A DNA stretch of 64,000 nt from Tubulanus polymorphus (taxonomy: Eukaryota; Nemertea; Palaeonemertea; Tubulaniformes; Tubulanidae). The stretch lies in assembly GCF_964204645.1 (NCBI RefSeq), contig NC_134026.1, positions 25,128,650 through 25,192,649 of the forward strand, given 5' to 3'. The translations under genes and the position numbers were made by a program. This document shows positions 47,601-60,500 of the stretch, one piece after another (the stretch's first letter is position 1; every line of letters starts with the position of its first letter). A model generated the notes under the pieces. That model ran no database searches, was not told the DNA's origin, and worked only from the letters and a program-made list of their open reading frames with translations.

Positions 47601-50600
47601 CGAGCCTGATCCGTGCCAATTTGGCCTGGGCCGAAGTGTCCCGTGTTATCTACTATATAGTATTACTACATAAAGCTTGAGGTACCAAAATAATAGATTT
47701 AATCCAAAATTATAATGCACAGATCAACTCATGTAATCATGTAATCACTTCTCATTTTTTCTCCCGCCCTGAGTCCTGCTAAGCTTGAGCTGAAAATTTG
47801 GTTAATTCCTCTGTATAACCATTGGATTGCAGACTAAATACCGATGATAACAAATCAATATTTGATTGCGGACACGGATCATGGCACTAATAGCTGTGGG
47901 TCGGTTTATACTAGCGCTGGCAAGATGATATGGCTTACGGAGGAATTCACCCTCACACTGGTTGATCAATATTGGGGAGTCCATCTAAATAAAAGCTTAT
48001 AAATACATCCAACGACTCGGAATGGAAATTGATTATACGTAACTATGGGAAATGATGAACATGAGTGTAGTATATACTAATTACATCATGTGGGGTATAG
48101 TGCTGTATCTGAGTCTATTCGGCTAATTTCACAAAAACTATCCATTGATGTATTGTATTTGAAACATGTATGATACCGGTACATCGATTAGGATGATACG
48201 AAATAAATGTCATTCATGATATTGTTATTATGTTAATGATAGATTGTAATTAATAAAGCTACCCACAGGCTCGTATTGATCCGTAGATCGATACACATCA
48301 GCGACATTGATTTTAGATCAATTGATATTTAAATATATACAGGTTCCATGCATTCTGAGATTTAAAATGGCCTTGGACTCTAAATAAAGTTGACACGCCT
48401 TGACTTATTGTTATATATCTCTCAAGTTTCAAAGTGGGATTGTTTTAGATGTTTATTCACTTTTGGATCAAAATTGATAAATGCTTCCTACAACTAGGCC
48501 TATATCAGCTAGGAATAGTCTAGGGGTCACATATGTAGTAGTGGGTGGTGTATGTATTGTGCAAATCGATTGATATGAATCACTTTTTGTAGTTATTAAT
48601 TATAGGAGCGTACATACACCAGGTACAATGATGAGTACCACCAGTTGTAATATTACGTTAATATGTGTATGCTGTATATGGAAATCATTGATTTCTGGAT
48701 GCTGATGATGGAGAGTGGAACGCACTTAATATGTAATCTGAAATAAATGTTCGATCTGTTATGTACAGTTTATGACGACATAGTTTTCGTATATGGATAC
48801 ATGCACCTCGTTGTAGGCTATGTGGGGTGTCACTATTAGGTTAGGTACGCGTACCAGTGTCACAGTGTCACAGTCAGATCACGGATTGCTTCTTAATTGC
48901 AGTGATTTTAAAGACAGCAATCCGAATTTCCAGCGTTGCAACCCACCGTACCTGCATTCATTAAACATCAGTCTCAGTTTTGTCCCTTACTTAATCATTA
49001 GATGAGTTTGATGCAATTTGAAATCATTTCGATGTATAGGCTAGTCATTAACTGTTACATTTATCAGTTAGTCTGATATGATGTAGAGACGATCCATACA
49101 GGATTCTTATGCCCAGAAATTATCAGTATAGTCAGTCAAAAAAGTGCCTAGAAAATACCTCTGGGTGGTGTTTATGTGTATCAAGGGATAGACTTTCAGA
49201 AAAAACTTGTTTCCCCACCAAACATTTGACCTCTGGGGTCAGGGGAAAGTCATTTAGGGGTCAAACCCCCAAAATGTTTAGTATTGTTCAAATGAATTCA
49301 GAGCATTTTTGTCAGCAGTCAACGTTGATATTGTGCATTTGTCGCGCTATGCGAATTGCTTGGTGTATTTAGTTGGTTGATGGTTGTTATGAGATATGAA
49401 TTCCCTGTACTGCACCTGATCTTGCCACCTGCCAATTACATGATGTTTTGAGGCATAAACAGTGGATGTCGTTCAGCAAATCTTCTTGCGTTATATCAAA
49501 TAGATGACACGCTGCGTCCCTCCTGATGTTAATATAGCTGAGTCTAAAAACTATTAATTGCACTTGTTTGATGAAATGATTTCCATATACAACAAGTCAA
49601 TAGCTGTAGCTGTCTGTACTTGAGACGTCAGATTGATGATTTCTCTAATTAAAAAATGTACTCTCACTCCATATGCTGTCAAGAATGATATTAGAAATGG
49701 AATATGCGACAAAAATCAATCCTCTAAATGGGATGCATTCCAAGTTTAAATGTCTTTTGATGACCATCATGTTATAGATTTTGCTTCATTTTAGAAAGCG
49801 TTTATGGTGAAACTGATACCGTGGATAAAGTTTTAACTTTTTCACAATTTTGTCTTTCAGATATATATTCATATCCTATCAAAGTTGGTGATACTGTTAA
49901 GAAGGAATGTTATACATCAGAAGAATACTCATCATGGGCCCATCTTAAGGCATCACCTGGTATGCAGAGGAAATCATTATCCCATCAGAACGAACACCCG
50001 AAAATCGTCCGACAGTGGAGTGCCGATTCATCGCTACTGCATCATCCTGGTGAACCTGTTGACCATCCAAGTAGCGTAAGTGATAATCCTCAGGAATATC
50101 GACCGCCTGCCCAGCTAGCTAACCAGCCGATATATGGCCGCACTCCAAAAATCAGCAGATCCTATAGCAGCACAACAACACCGAAAGTGAAACCGCAAGA
50201 GCCTGAACCATCATCGAAAGGTCTTCCTCAGTATTTAACCCGTATGCGGGATTTGCATTTAACACGGAAACCGGTCCAAGTGAAAACCGAGGAGCACGTG
50301 ACTTACAGGACGGAGCGACGTACCAAACATCATCACGATGACAAAACGAAAGGCGTCGATGGATTGTTGTCCGTTTATATTCTCTCTGGACACGGTCTGA
50401 AATCATCCAGTACAATGTTACGTGATCTGTACTGCATTGTCGAAATCGACACCGTAAATAAAGCGCGTACAATGATCAGAACTGGTGCTGTCACCTTCGA
50501 CTGGGATGAACCTTTTGATCTCGATCTCGATAATTCAAAGGAGTTAGTTTTTCTTATATATAACTGGGACCCCAACAATCGTCATAAACTGTGTTTTTAT

Positions 50601-51500
50601 GGTGTGATTAATCTACCTTTTTTACTGCAGTGTGGCAAGAACCACAAGCTTGCACTTAGATTAGAGCCAAAAGGTATTTTGTATTTAGAACTTGCATATA
50701 AAGAACCTGCTGAACTTTTACAGCGTATACCCTCATTACATAAAACTGCTTTGTTTGGCGTTGATCTCGAAGTTGTCGTGCGGCGAGAAAAATCTGGTCT
50801 CAGAATACCAATAATTGTCAAGAAATGCATCGACGAAATTGACCGGCGTGGTTTGGATGTAATCGGAATTTACCGATTGTGCGGTTCTGCTAAACGTAAG
50901 GCTCAACTTAAAGATGAATTTGAGAGGAATACAAGGAGTGTGGACTTATCACCAATCAGTGTCTCTGATATTAACGTAATAACAGGTATGTACGCACTAG
51001 CTGTGCAAATCCTTTCGAAATCCTCATTTCAGGCAGTTGAGATGGAAATTCTGGATGGATCAGTAATGCTCTTGTAATTATCTCCTGTATTTAACAGGAC
51101 TCGGTGTAATTAGAAATTCGTGTTTCCTTACTACCTGATACTTAATTGTAGTGTGTCGCTTGATGCCTTGAAGATGTATAGATTTTGTATCGGCTTAGCG
51201 AATCTAGTATCATCAATAACATTTTCACTGACAAGCCTACAGATAGGACCTTCCTGAAGATATTAGCTTTGCTTTCAAGATATTCAAGATTTCACTGTAG
51301 TTCAATGAGAAATGTGTCCGAAGGGCTTGCTTTTTAAGTAGGCCTATTTCTCTAAATGCGTTTGGTTTTTATTTCACGATAGCAGCTAGAGATGATATAT
51401 ACAGACTAATAGTTAGCTTTTATTACTTTCGCCACCATTGGGCAAATAACTATACCTGCCAAACTGGATTCCAGTGTGATTGGTTCAAATAGATTTGTTT

Positions 51501-51548
<48 letters not shown>

Positions 51549-54500
51549 AGGTTTTGTATAGTTTCATTGAACATCAATTTCCCATTTTACATGATTATCA
51601 CACACAATAATATAGTCGCTCAGACTATATTATTGTGTGTGATAATCAATCATTGCATGGTAAGACTGTTCTTTTTTGTTTGAATTCTGTAATACTGATC
51701 CGTCATCTGATAGAATATAAGCTTGTCATTAATAATGTTGCCCAAAAGGAACATTAATTATATATTGGCCAAACTTGATGTTGTGTCCAGCCAAGATCAG
51801 ACATATTAGTTCATCGTAATACTCATATAGGCGTACATTTTATTTTTTCTTTTAAATTGTTATATCCCCTGAACAAAGTGGGCATGAGGGATATTGTGGT
51901 TTTGGCCATGTGCACAAAAAGTTTGTTTTACCATGATAACATCCAAGATGCCTGACTGGTGGGCCGCCTTTGATTCCAAAAATGTGCACTTAAAGTCTAT
52001 AACTGACAATTTATTTCATATAATTGCAATGATATCTTGTGAATTTATTAATTATTTTTCTTGCGAATCAATTAATGTACAGGGAATAACCACAGAGAAG
52101 CCAAATTACTAGTAGCAATCTGAAACAAAAACTAATGTTGATGCTGGACGCGGGCTTGTGAGGTTATTTTGAGGATGTCTGGGGGGATAAACATGTGTTC
52201 AACAAAGCGAACGCAAAACTCTAGGTTAACAGTTGTTTTGAAAACGTAAAAATAGTCATCATATGTAGTGAATTGTTCGATAGAACTCTTCACTCCTGTG
52301 GCAATATCGATGCTGTCATTCAATGCAGACTTTGAATTACAACGCATTGAATTCTTCCCGTGTAAAAGTGAATATTGTCGGAGCGCATGGCGTAATTTAT
52401 TCTATTAGATCTGAGCTATTTGATTGATGGTGCTGGATTTTGTAAAGGAATTTTTTAAGCCGATGCAATTTAGAAGGATATAAAGGGGCAGGTATATGAA
52501 CGCTCATTTTTCATCATTATGAAGTTTATATCCGCCTATGTACTTAAACGTACAGGTATGTTGAAAGCCTACTAATCTATGATGTGAATATCATATCGAG
52601 GCACCTATCTTTTGAAGCGCATTATCGTTTTATAGTATATAAACCAGTGTTTTACTATACCCATTCAAGGTGCACATTTTGTGTGATTTGATCATTGTCA
52701 CCTGGAATCTGTGTTTGATTCAATTTAGATAAATCTCCATTAGTGGATACTCTCGCTTTTAACTGATGACTGTCTTACAACGATTATATCAGCATCTGTC
52801 ATCTGGTGGCTTTTAGAGTAAGCGTGGCTGGATCATCCACCCCGCTGCTGTTCCGTGAGAAACGTATCTTTAATCTTCACCATGAAATGATATATCTAAG
52901 TGCATTTTCTCGGTATCTCTGTCACATGCCATCTGGTGTGACGTGATAGGGACTGCCTTCTGGCCCGTCAGTCTACTATGCCATTTTCAGATAGCGGGAT
53001 TGCCAGTTTGCTTGTACGCTCTACTTACTGTAACTAATGTTATGTTGCAAGAATCATATGATTGATTAGATGCTGTTTGAAAGATGCTCAGAGATTTATG
53101 CTTTGATAATGGTTATAAACAGCGATGTTTACCATTATGGAACCGATTAATTAGTCCATGGCAGATGGGATATGATATTGACCTAATTTTCATATGTTAC
53201 CGGATGATATTAATCCGGCCTAGCTTATTGTAGAGTACATCAGATTGGTCAATAAGCTCCTGGATAAAGGACTTCAAAAACTTGCCATGATATGTTTCCG
53301 TAATCAGTGACAACCATTTCACTTCATGTAATTATTTAAATTATTAAATAGATATTGTTAATGTGATAATGAAATTTTATTTGCATTGCATCGAATAACA
53401 AAGTGGTTTGATTTACGAGTAAATGAGCCGGATTTATAAGATGAATGAATATTTTATGCGGCAGAAGTTAATTGATTCATAAAACAATTAGTGTCTGCAA
53501 CAGAGACAATTTTGATATGCATGTCAATTGCTTCAACGCTATATCATCAATTCTCCACTACTTTCATTTGGCAAAATTGATTTGTTCTGACATGAAACAG
53601 CGAGGAATTTCCTTTTGCAGCTTTTTATGTTTCATTTAGTTTTAAGACAGCTTATGCGCAAAGCTGATGTTGATTTCCATTGATGTTTTAGGTTTTGATC
53701 TTAAACTTGTTGTCACTGCGTTTGTAATCAGGATATTTCTGACAGATTTTATATTAATTTATGGTACTCCTTTGATGCTAATTCCAAACTTCAAAACAGT
53801 AATAACTAGAAGTGGAAATAAGCTGATCTTGAAATTCATTTTACCAGAGTCTGAGTGGCTCCAAGTATTACGTGAGGGAGCTTGAACCTGTTGTGCGCCA
53901 TACAAGGACAAATGTCGCACTTTGTGGGGATTCAAATACACTTGCCAATTCTGCTACTAATGGAGAGGAACATGTTCTGGTTAGATTCAACAACGCTGTC
54001 AGTAGTATTCTGGTGGTTTGATGAGGAGAGACTTGTATCATTCCAGAATTCATAGCTGTAGGCAGATGATGTACCTGACACTTGGGTGACTCATCCCATG
54101 ATGAACAATGTCGAAGTTAGATATCATACCTGTACTGATCATTGTATATGTACTACTCGATTAACTGAATAAGGGAGATATCTGAAATTGAGATATCCTC
54201 CCAATACATTCATTATCCACGAAGACGTTAAACCCAGAATACCAAAAATATTTCGTAAATGCCAAACCACTATTTTCTCCCTCACTGACCATATTTTTGA
54301 TTTCTCTAATCAGTTAATCTACACTCGCTCTCATTTATTTTAAGGCCACATCATTGCGTAGGCTGTTATTCTAAAAAGAAACTCTTGATTTCACAGTGAA
54401 TTCCAATCTAGGCTTCTCCCCAAAATACATTTTCAAAAATTGCTCATAGCATACTCAAACTATCAAAATCCTCTTCATATTGTGGGTTTTTTTAATGAAG

Positions 54501-57500
54501 ATTTCCAGTCATTGAGATGTGCTGTGAATGACATAACCAGAATTAATAACCATACTGTACATGATGTAACAGAATCCTGATAGACAGTGTCCCTATTGGT
54601 TGTCCTTACTGGTTGTTCTGTTCTGTTACACAAATCATAGTTATTTCAATATTTGTATTGATGCCATCTAGTACGTCTATGCAGACATTAGGGAGGACTT
54701 AGGTTCCATTTTCGTCAGTGGTACCGATTATGAGGAATTCTCTATAGGTGGATAGATTCCCAGGATAAGTCCTTCCCAGTCTGCGGGTGGTCTTATAACC
54801 AATTGTCAATATTGTATGTACAATAAATGGTAGTTTGCTTCTGGAAAGAGGAAATCAATTGTCATCAAGTAGTTTTATATTGTTTATGAAACCCCTATCA
54901 TTGATTAGCTGTCCTATGATAGATACTTCATCTAGAACAAAGTTTCGTCACAAATACAGAACTTTATCTGTGTTATGAACAATTCATCATTACCTATTTC
55001 TCTTCCAAGAATTATGTAATACTTTGTACAGTTGAAATTAATTGTCATCATTGTGTTGAACTCACTCATCTCATGATGTTGCCAACGCCCAGAATTTCAT
55101 GTTAAGATGATTGTTGATAATATGCAGTTTTACGTGCTCCTTGTAACGGAACTAATGGAACTATAAAGATAGCCATATAGCGGGTAGGCGCCATTGAACA
55201 CATGAAGTGCATGATATATGGATTAATGATTAATTAATTCTTGACATAGTGGAGTTAGGAAATTTGAATTAACGCTAGGATAACCCAATCTTTATGTTGT
55301 TGTACCTCTTGAATTGAGAATTGATTTTAGAATCATTCAATGTTACATACTATTCATTCTTAATGTCCCTGATAGCCAGTATCTGTTCCCGACTTTGAAA
55401 CTATGGATGTCGTACAAATTGTTAGATTTACTCAACTTTCTCATAAAGTCAGATCATCATTGACACTATCAACAGACATTTAACTGTTCATTACCATGCG
55501 CCAGTTATCAATGTTTGACATGATAGAAAATGATAGATTAGTAGTCAGGAAACATGAAGGCAGTTGCTGTCATATTCAGTACTTTCATCCTTATCGAAGA
55601 ATGTTTTTCAATTGTGAAGTGTTTGATTAATCTGACAGTTTACCTTATGATGGATAAGTGAACTATGGATACCAGAAGGAATATGCCGCCGCTGGAATGG
55701 TAGACAAGATTTCTATCACTGTTGTGGCATGTGTCAAGCATTGAGGGAAGTGAAAAAAGTCAAATATAATTCAGCTGATCTGATCAATTTAAGTAACACA
55801 TTAGTAGTCGCAATCGTATTATTAGTATCCTATCACATTTAAAACAGTCTGTGCTATGAACGTAAATGAATTTCATTGTTGGGCTAGTGTCACCCAATTG
55901 CAGATCATCAAGAAATGTCGTGCGTTTGACTGATTCAATATAACATTTTTATTATCAACTTCTGTGGCAGCTGTCATCCAATATCAGTCGACATCAAATT
56001 ACCAATAAGATTTTTGATGATAACGAAATGACTGTAGGAAGATATGTACACCTAAAGATCGTAGATCTCGAGCATCTCGATCAGGCCAGTTATCGACTTT
56101 ATATCCATTGCTTGAGATTTACGTGTGTAGCATTCCATTTCAGTGATTATCATTTCAGTCAGGCTTCAGGCGAGCAACTAGGGTGATGTTCTAGTGCATT
56201 TGAATCGGTACCTTTCCATTGTTCTCGATCAGTCAAGAAGCTGCCAATGTCCATTACGCTCTTATAGTTTTCACTCGGCAACAGTTTCCTTACATTAACA
56301 CTCTGAAATGACCACATTCGCATTAATGCGCAGAGTCTGTCATTTTTTTCCTATCATGCATGAGTAAGCCACAAGTAGCATTCACCATGTTGGAAAAAGC
56401 CCCTTTTGGCTATTAGTGAGTGTATGTAGCTCGTAGCAAATGTGGCCTAGCTTGTGCTTTCACTTCGGAGATTATAGCAGTTTTTTATTTTACTTCTTGA
56501 AATGTTGCTCGGTATTATATTGTTTTTTGTTTCTTCAAGCGAGCTCAACATTTGTCGATTCAATTAATCCGTAAAGCCGGATTTCGCAAACAGCCTTAAT
56601 GAAATCGAATTAAAAGTGAGCTGCCGTTTCTTTAATCACTGTCAAGTGCACACGATTAATGATTAAAACTTTGCATTAGTGTAATTCCATCTTCGGATCA
56701 ACTATTGAACGATCATCGTTCTATTATTCGCATTAATTTCGCTGATATAATCTATTTGTGCATTCACGCCCATTCGCATTGGCATCTTTACGAGATGAGC
56801 GACTTCGAGAGTCAGTTTGCATCATCAATTCGCGTATGACTTTCAGATGAAGTGGCTGTACAGACATTGAGGTATCAACCAGTCCCATTAATTCGTCACC
56901 GTTAATGCAAGGAAAACCACAGTAAATACTAGAAAGTGGCTTATGAGTTGTCCTGAGTTTTTTTTATTATCCACTTGTCACCTGGTCAGTGATCGGATTT
57001 GTTGATATTGTTGCGTAGACCGGTAGATCACGCGCTACAAGTTCACCACTCCAGCATGACCTGTTGGAATAATAGCGAACGAACGAAACAACATCTGTCA
57101 CCATGGCAACAATAAATCCCTTATTCCGCGTGGCAGCAATAGTAGAGTAAAGCTGCGCTCACAACTACGATATTAGGTGAGCATATCATCAGTGTTTAAT
57201 GCATGATTGATGCAGAGGTCTTGATGAATATGGGAAGCGAAACCTTTACTTGTCAAGTCTTGACGATACGATAAAGGTGTATCTATTGCGCTGTCCAGCT
57301 GAAATTGGACACACGTGAATCTGTCAACCAAGTATTGACTCTTGTACGTAGATTTTAAGGCTGATTGCCTGTCACGATTGAAAGAAAAGTCTGTGACATC
57401 TCGGCGAGTTTGTCAATGCGATTATCACTCATACAATGGGATATGCAGATCGCTACTGATGAGTCTATCTTGTCACAGAGTGTTTGGCAAGATGCTATTT

Positions 57501-60500
57501 AGCATGCGAGTAATATTTTTTGAAAGAACAGTCAATAAGACTGTATTGATTGAAGTTTTATTTTACTGTGATATGTTCAGACCATTGAATGTGCTATTGA
57601 TTATTTTTGATATGAATATTAATGTTGTTCGCATGAAGTTTCATTTAGAAAAAAATTTTGCATAATTTTTGAATTTCGCACTTCAATAGACAATTGGCCA
57701 CCACACCTAATTTCCGAGAATGCGTAATACTAAATGACTGACTCTTTCAGCTCTTCTGTCTTTTAGATGTCCATGACAGTATCTGTTCTGGATCATGTTA
57801 CTAAATGGATTTCTAATGAAACATTATCGACTTTGTGAGCCAGTAGTAATGGAACATTGATTCGTTTCTTATACCTTTTTACGTGACATTCGAAAGTAAT
57901 TGGCACACACATTGGTCACTTATCTCTGCTTAAAATATCCAGTAAACAACACTTAATCATTGTCATGGCTTAGCTTTTTCCTATTTTGACATCTGATTTT
58001 TTAAAGCAATCTTTTTCCTATTGTGACATCCGATTCTGCAATTCAACAGAATTTTATTTTTGAAAAACTGATTTATTTCAATATGCTGAACAATTGACGA
58101 GGTATCTAGGGATTTCACAAATGTTGAGATAGATTGATAGTGAAGCTTGACGTAGTGAAATGCGCTGCAACTGATCAAATATTTATGTAATTTGGCTTAT
58201 TGCAGCCAGAGCGGCCGGGGATTATGTTAGACGCTAAATTATTTTGCAGAATCCTTTAGCTCCGATACTTATTGCCAATGCTCATGGGACAACCTTGATA
58301 TCTATGCTAATACATATTTCAAGACTGGGACTGGATGTACACAGTCAGAGTGTAGCATATATTTTACCGGCATATCCATAGCAATCCCAAAACTATTACA
58401 GAAAAATGTTAAATTGAATAATTATGATAAATTAGCGGCAGAAATATGTTGTTTTTACTAGATTTTTATGTTGAGATACTGATACTGTACTCATACTGTT
58501 TGTACTAAATTCTCAAATGAAACATTAGCAAATAGTCGGCATCCTATTAATGTGGTGAAAGTTGAGTTAGCATCACATTTTCTCACAAGACACCAGTGAT
58601 GGATTGATTTTTTTGTCGGTCTTCAGGGATATGCAAAAGCATTCCTCTGTATCAAATCTTTCATATGGATACCAGAAAAAATACTTCAAACTTTGTGCAG
58701 TAATTTTTTAAGTGTTTCGTGCTAAATTGTTTGACTGCAGTTCTTGATGTATTTGTGAGATGTCTTCAATATGTCTTCAAAGTGCACGCTAAGGCAATCA
58801 TCTAGCCGTCATGCAATTCATATATATTAAGTAAATCGAACACTAAAATAGACACCATGGAGAAATTGATGCACTAACTTTCTAACAGAATAATTCCCAT
58901 AGCTGTCATTCAGAAATCATAAAACTAGAGCACTTTCTCCACGCACAATGTGGAACTGAGAGTTAGGGGAATGGACAGAAACCTTCTATCGCTACTGTAG
59001 TTCTCATTTGTTTAGTAACTCAGTAAATATTTTGCGATGGAATTTAGAAATGGAACATTTTTTCACGCTACAATCCGCTCGCCTATCATTAAACTTGCGT
59101 GTGGTTCTATGAAACCCATTCATTCCCTTCGATCAATATCTCAACCGTGACATGATTTGCTCTTTATCTATAAATCTTTTGCACAGGTATATGCATTAAT
59201 CCCATTAGCTATTTCAATTATCATCTTTTTCAGTACCATTAGCTCTGATAAAGCGCTATTATCTAGAATCTTGTAAGTAAATTAAATTGTTTTTATTGTC
59301 TCTTTTTTAGGATTGCTGAAAGACTTTCTGCGAGAACTTCCTGAACCACTATTTACCAGTACATTGTATGATATGCTGCTTGACTCGATGAGAGTTTGGT
59401 CAACTGAAGATGCTGGCTGTTCAAAATTAATCGGAGGATTCATAGACTGTCTTCCTAAAGTTAACCAGGTACGACGTGTTCATGGAGTCATTTTTAAAAC
59501 CAGCACCTTGTTGTACAGTGAAGGGAGTGTTTAATTCTGAAGCCTGTATTGTTCGTTTAGAAAGCTCTGAAGCCAAAAATGTGATGTATCTCATCTTTTT
59601 GCTCTGCGCGTCAAAGCCGTCGGTTTATTGAACATCATATCACGATAGTCACGTTATATTTTCAACTGTCTAATGAAATGAAAACGCTTTCAATAAACAC
59701 AGTGGGACTATCATCTGGGGACTAGTTTGAAGTTGTTTGCTAAATACACTGTTTTATATTGCCAGTCCCAGTTGGCTCTTGAATCAATGAATCTCTCACA
59801 TCCACTTGATTTCTTGCTTTCTCAATTAGCGACTGAAAGCAAAATTCCATCCATCCAGTGAACGAACTGGTTATGTACAGGGGTTTATTTGATGTATGCG
59901 GCGTGTTAGTGCATGAATCATAATAATGTAACTGATTTGAACGATTGAACTGTTTTCTATCTAATATTTGCTAAAATTCGAAATTATGTTAAGAAAAAGA
60001 ATAATGAAAATATTCTACAGCTTTCGTTAGATGGTTGTCTTCAGCAACTTCCAAATAATTCCAATTAGCTTTCTTATCATTTCCCATAACAAATGGTTGT
60101 ACTTGTACATTATGTACATTCTATATCTGTTGATTTCTATTTTTTGGGCACTACACAGCAAAGCTAAATGCAGTATTCAATCCATATATATTGCTATGTG
60201 CTCTACAGATAAATCTTATTGACTATCAACTGCTGTTTAGAAAAAAACTAATTTAGTCATAAATGCTGATGTTGCGATGACAGATTGGCCAAGAAAACAT
60301 ATCTCAGGCAGTTTTCATTCGAACTCAATATTTTTTAGTCATCACCGTGGGAAAATTGGCCAATTAGACAACATGTCCATGATTTGCAGCGAATGCTTAT
60401 CGATTTTTTACAACCATCATTATAAAAGATATTTTGTTCCCTCAAGGCTGGTCAAAAATGTGCAATGCTTTCATATACTGATTGACTGACGAGAATATTT

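Larger units (their letters stand above)
50986..59310 (+). other. syd-1 intron inside the RhoGAP domain (8.3 kb)
   Basis: The largest intron of the window. It holds a (TA)n tract (51503–51545), a perfect 25-bp hairpin (51592–51648), an X-box-like motif (57097–57110), a local tandem duplication near 57973–58036, and an unassigned stretch of about 60 open codons ending near 54020 on +. I found no nested gene that can be supported on either strand. Confidence 0.6.

Noticed and set aside
49795..49806. 12-nt possible microexon before the syd-1 C2 exon
   Set aside because: It fits phase 1 and has splice-like ends, but the direct junction 46051/49861 already works and nothing in the protein family calls for it.
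53826..54020. Stretch of about 60 open codons on + (ending EEHVLVRFNNAVSSILVV) in the large syd-1 intron
   Set aside because: Coding-like in feel, but no recognised family, no clear donor and stops on both sides; insufficient for a gene or pseudogene call.
54174..54205. Small hairpin GGGAGATATC…GATATCCTCCC
   Set aside because: Short arms in AT-rich intron sequence; no supporting context.
57342..57665. 107-codon frame on + in the syd-1 intron
   Set aside because: No domain or signal, no splice context and low-complexity hydrophobic content; chance frame.
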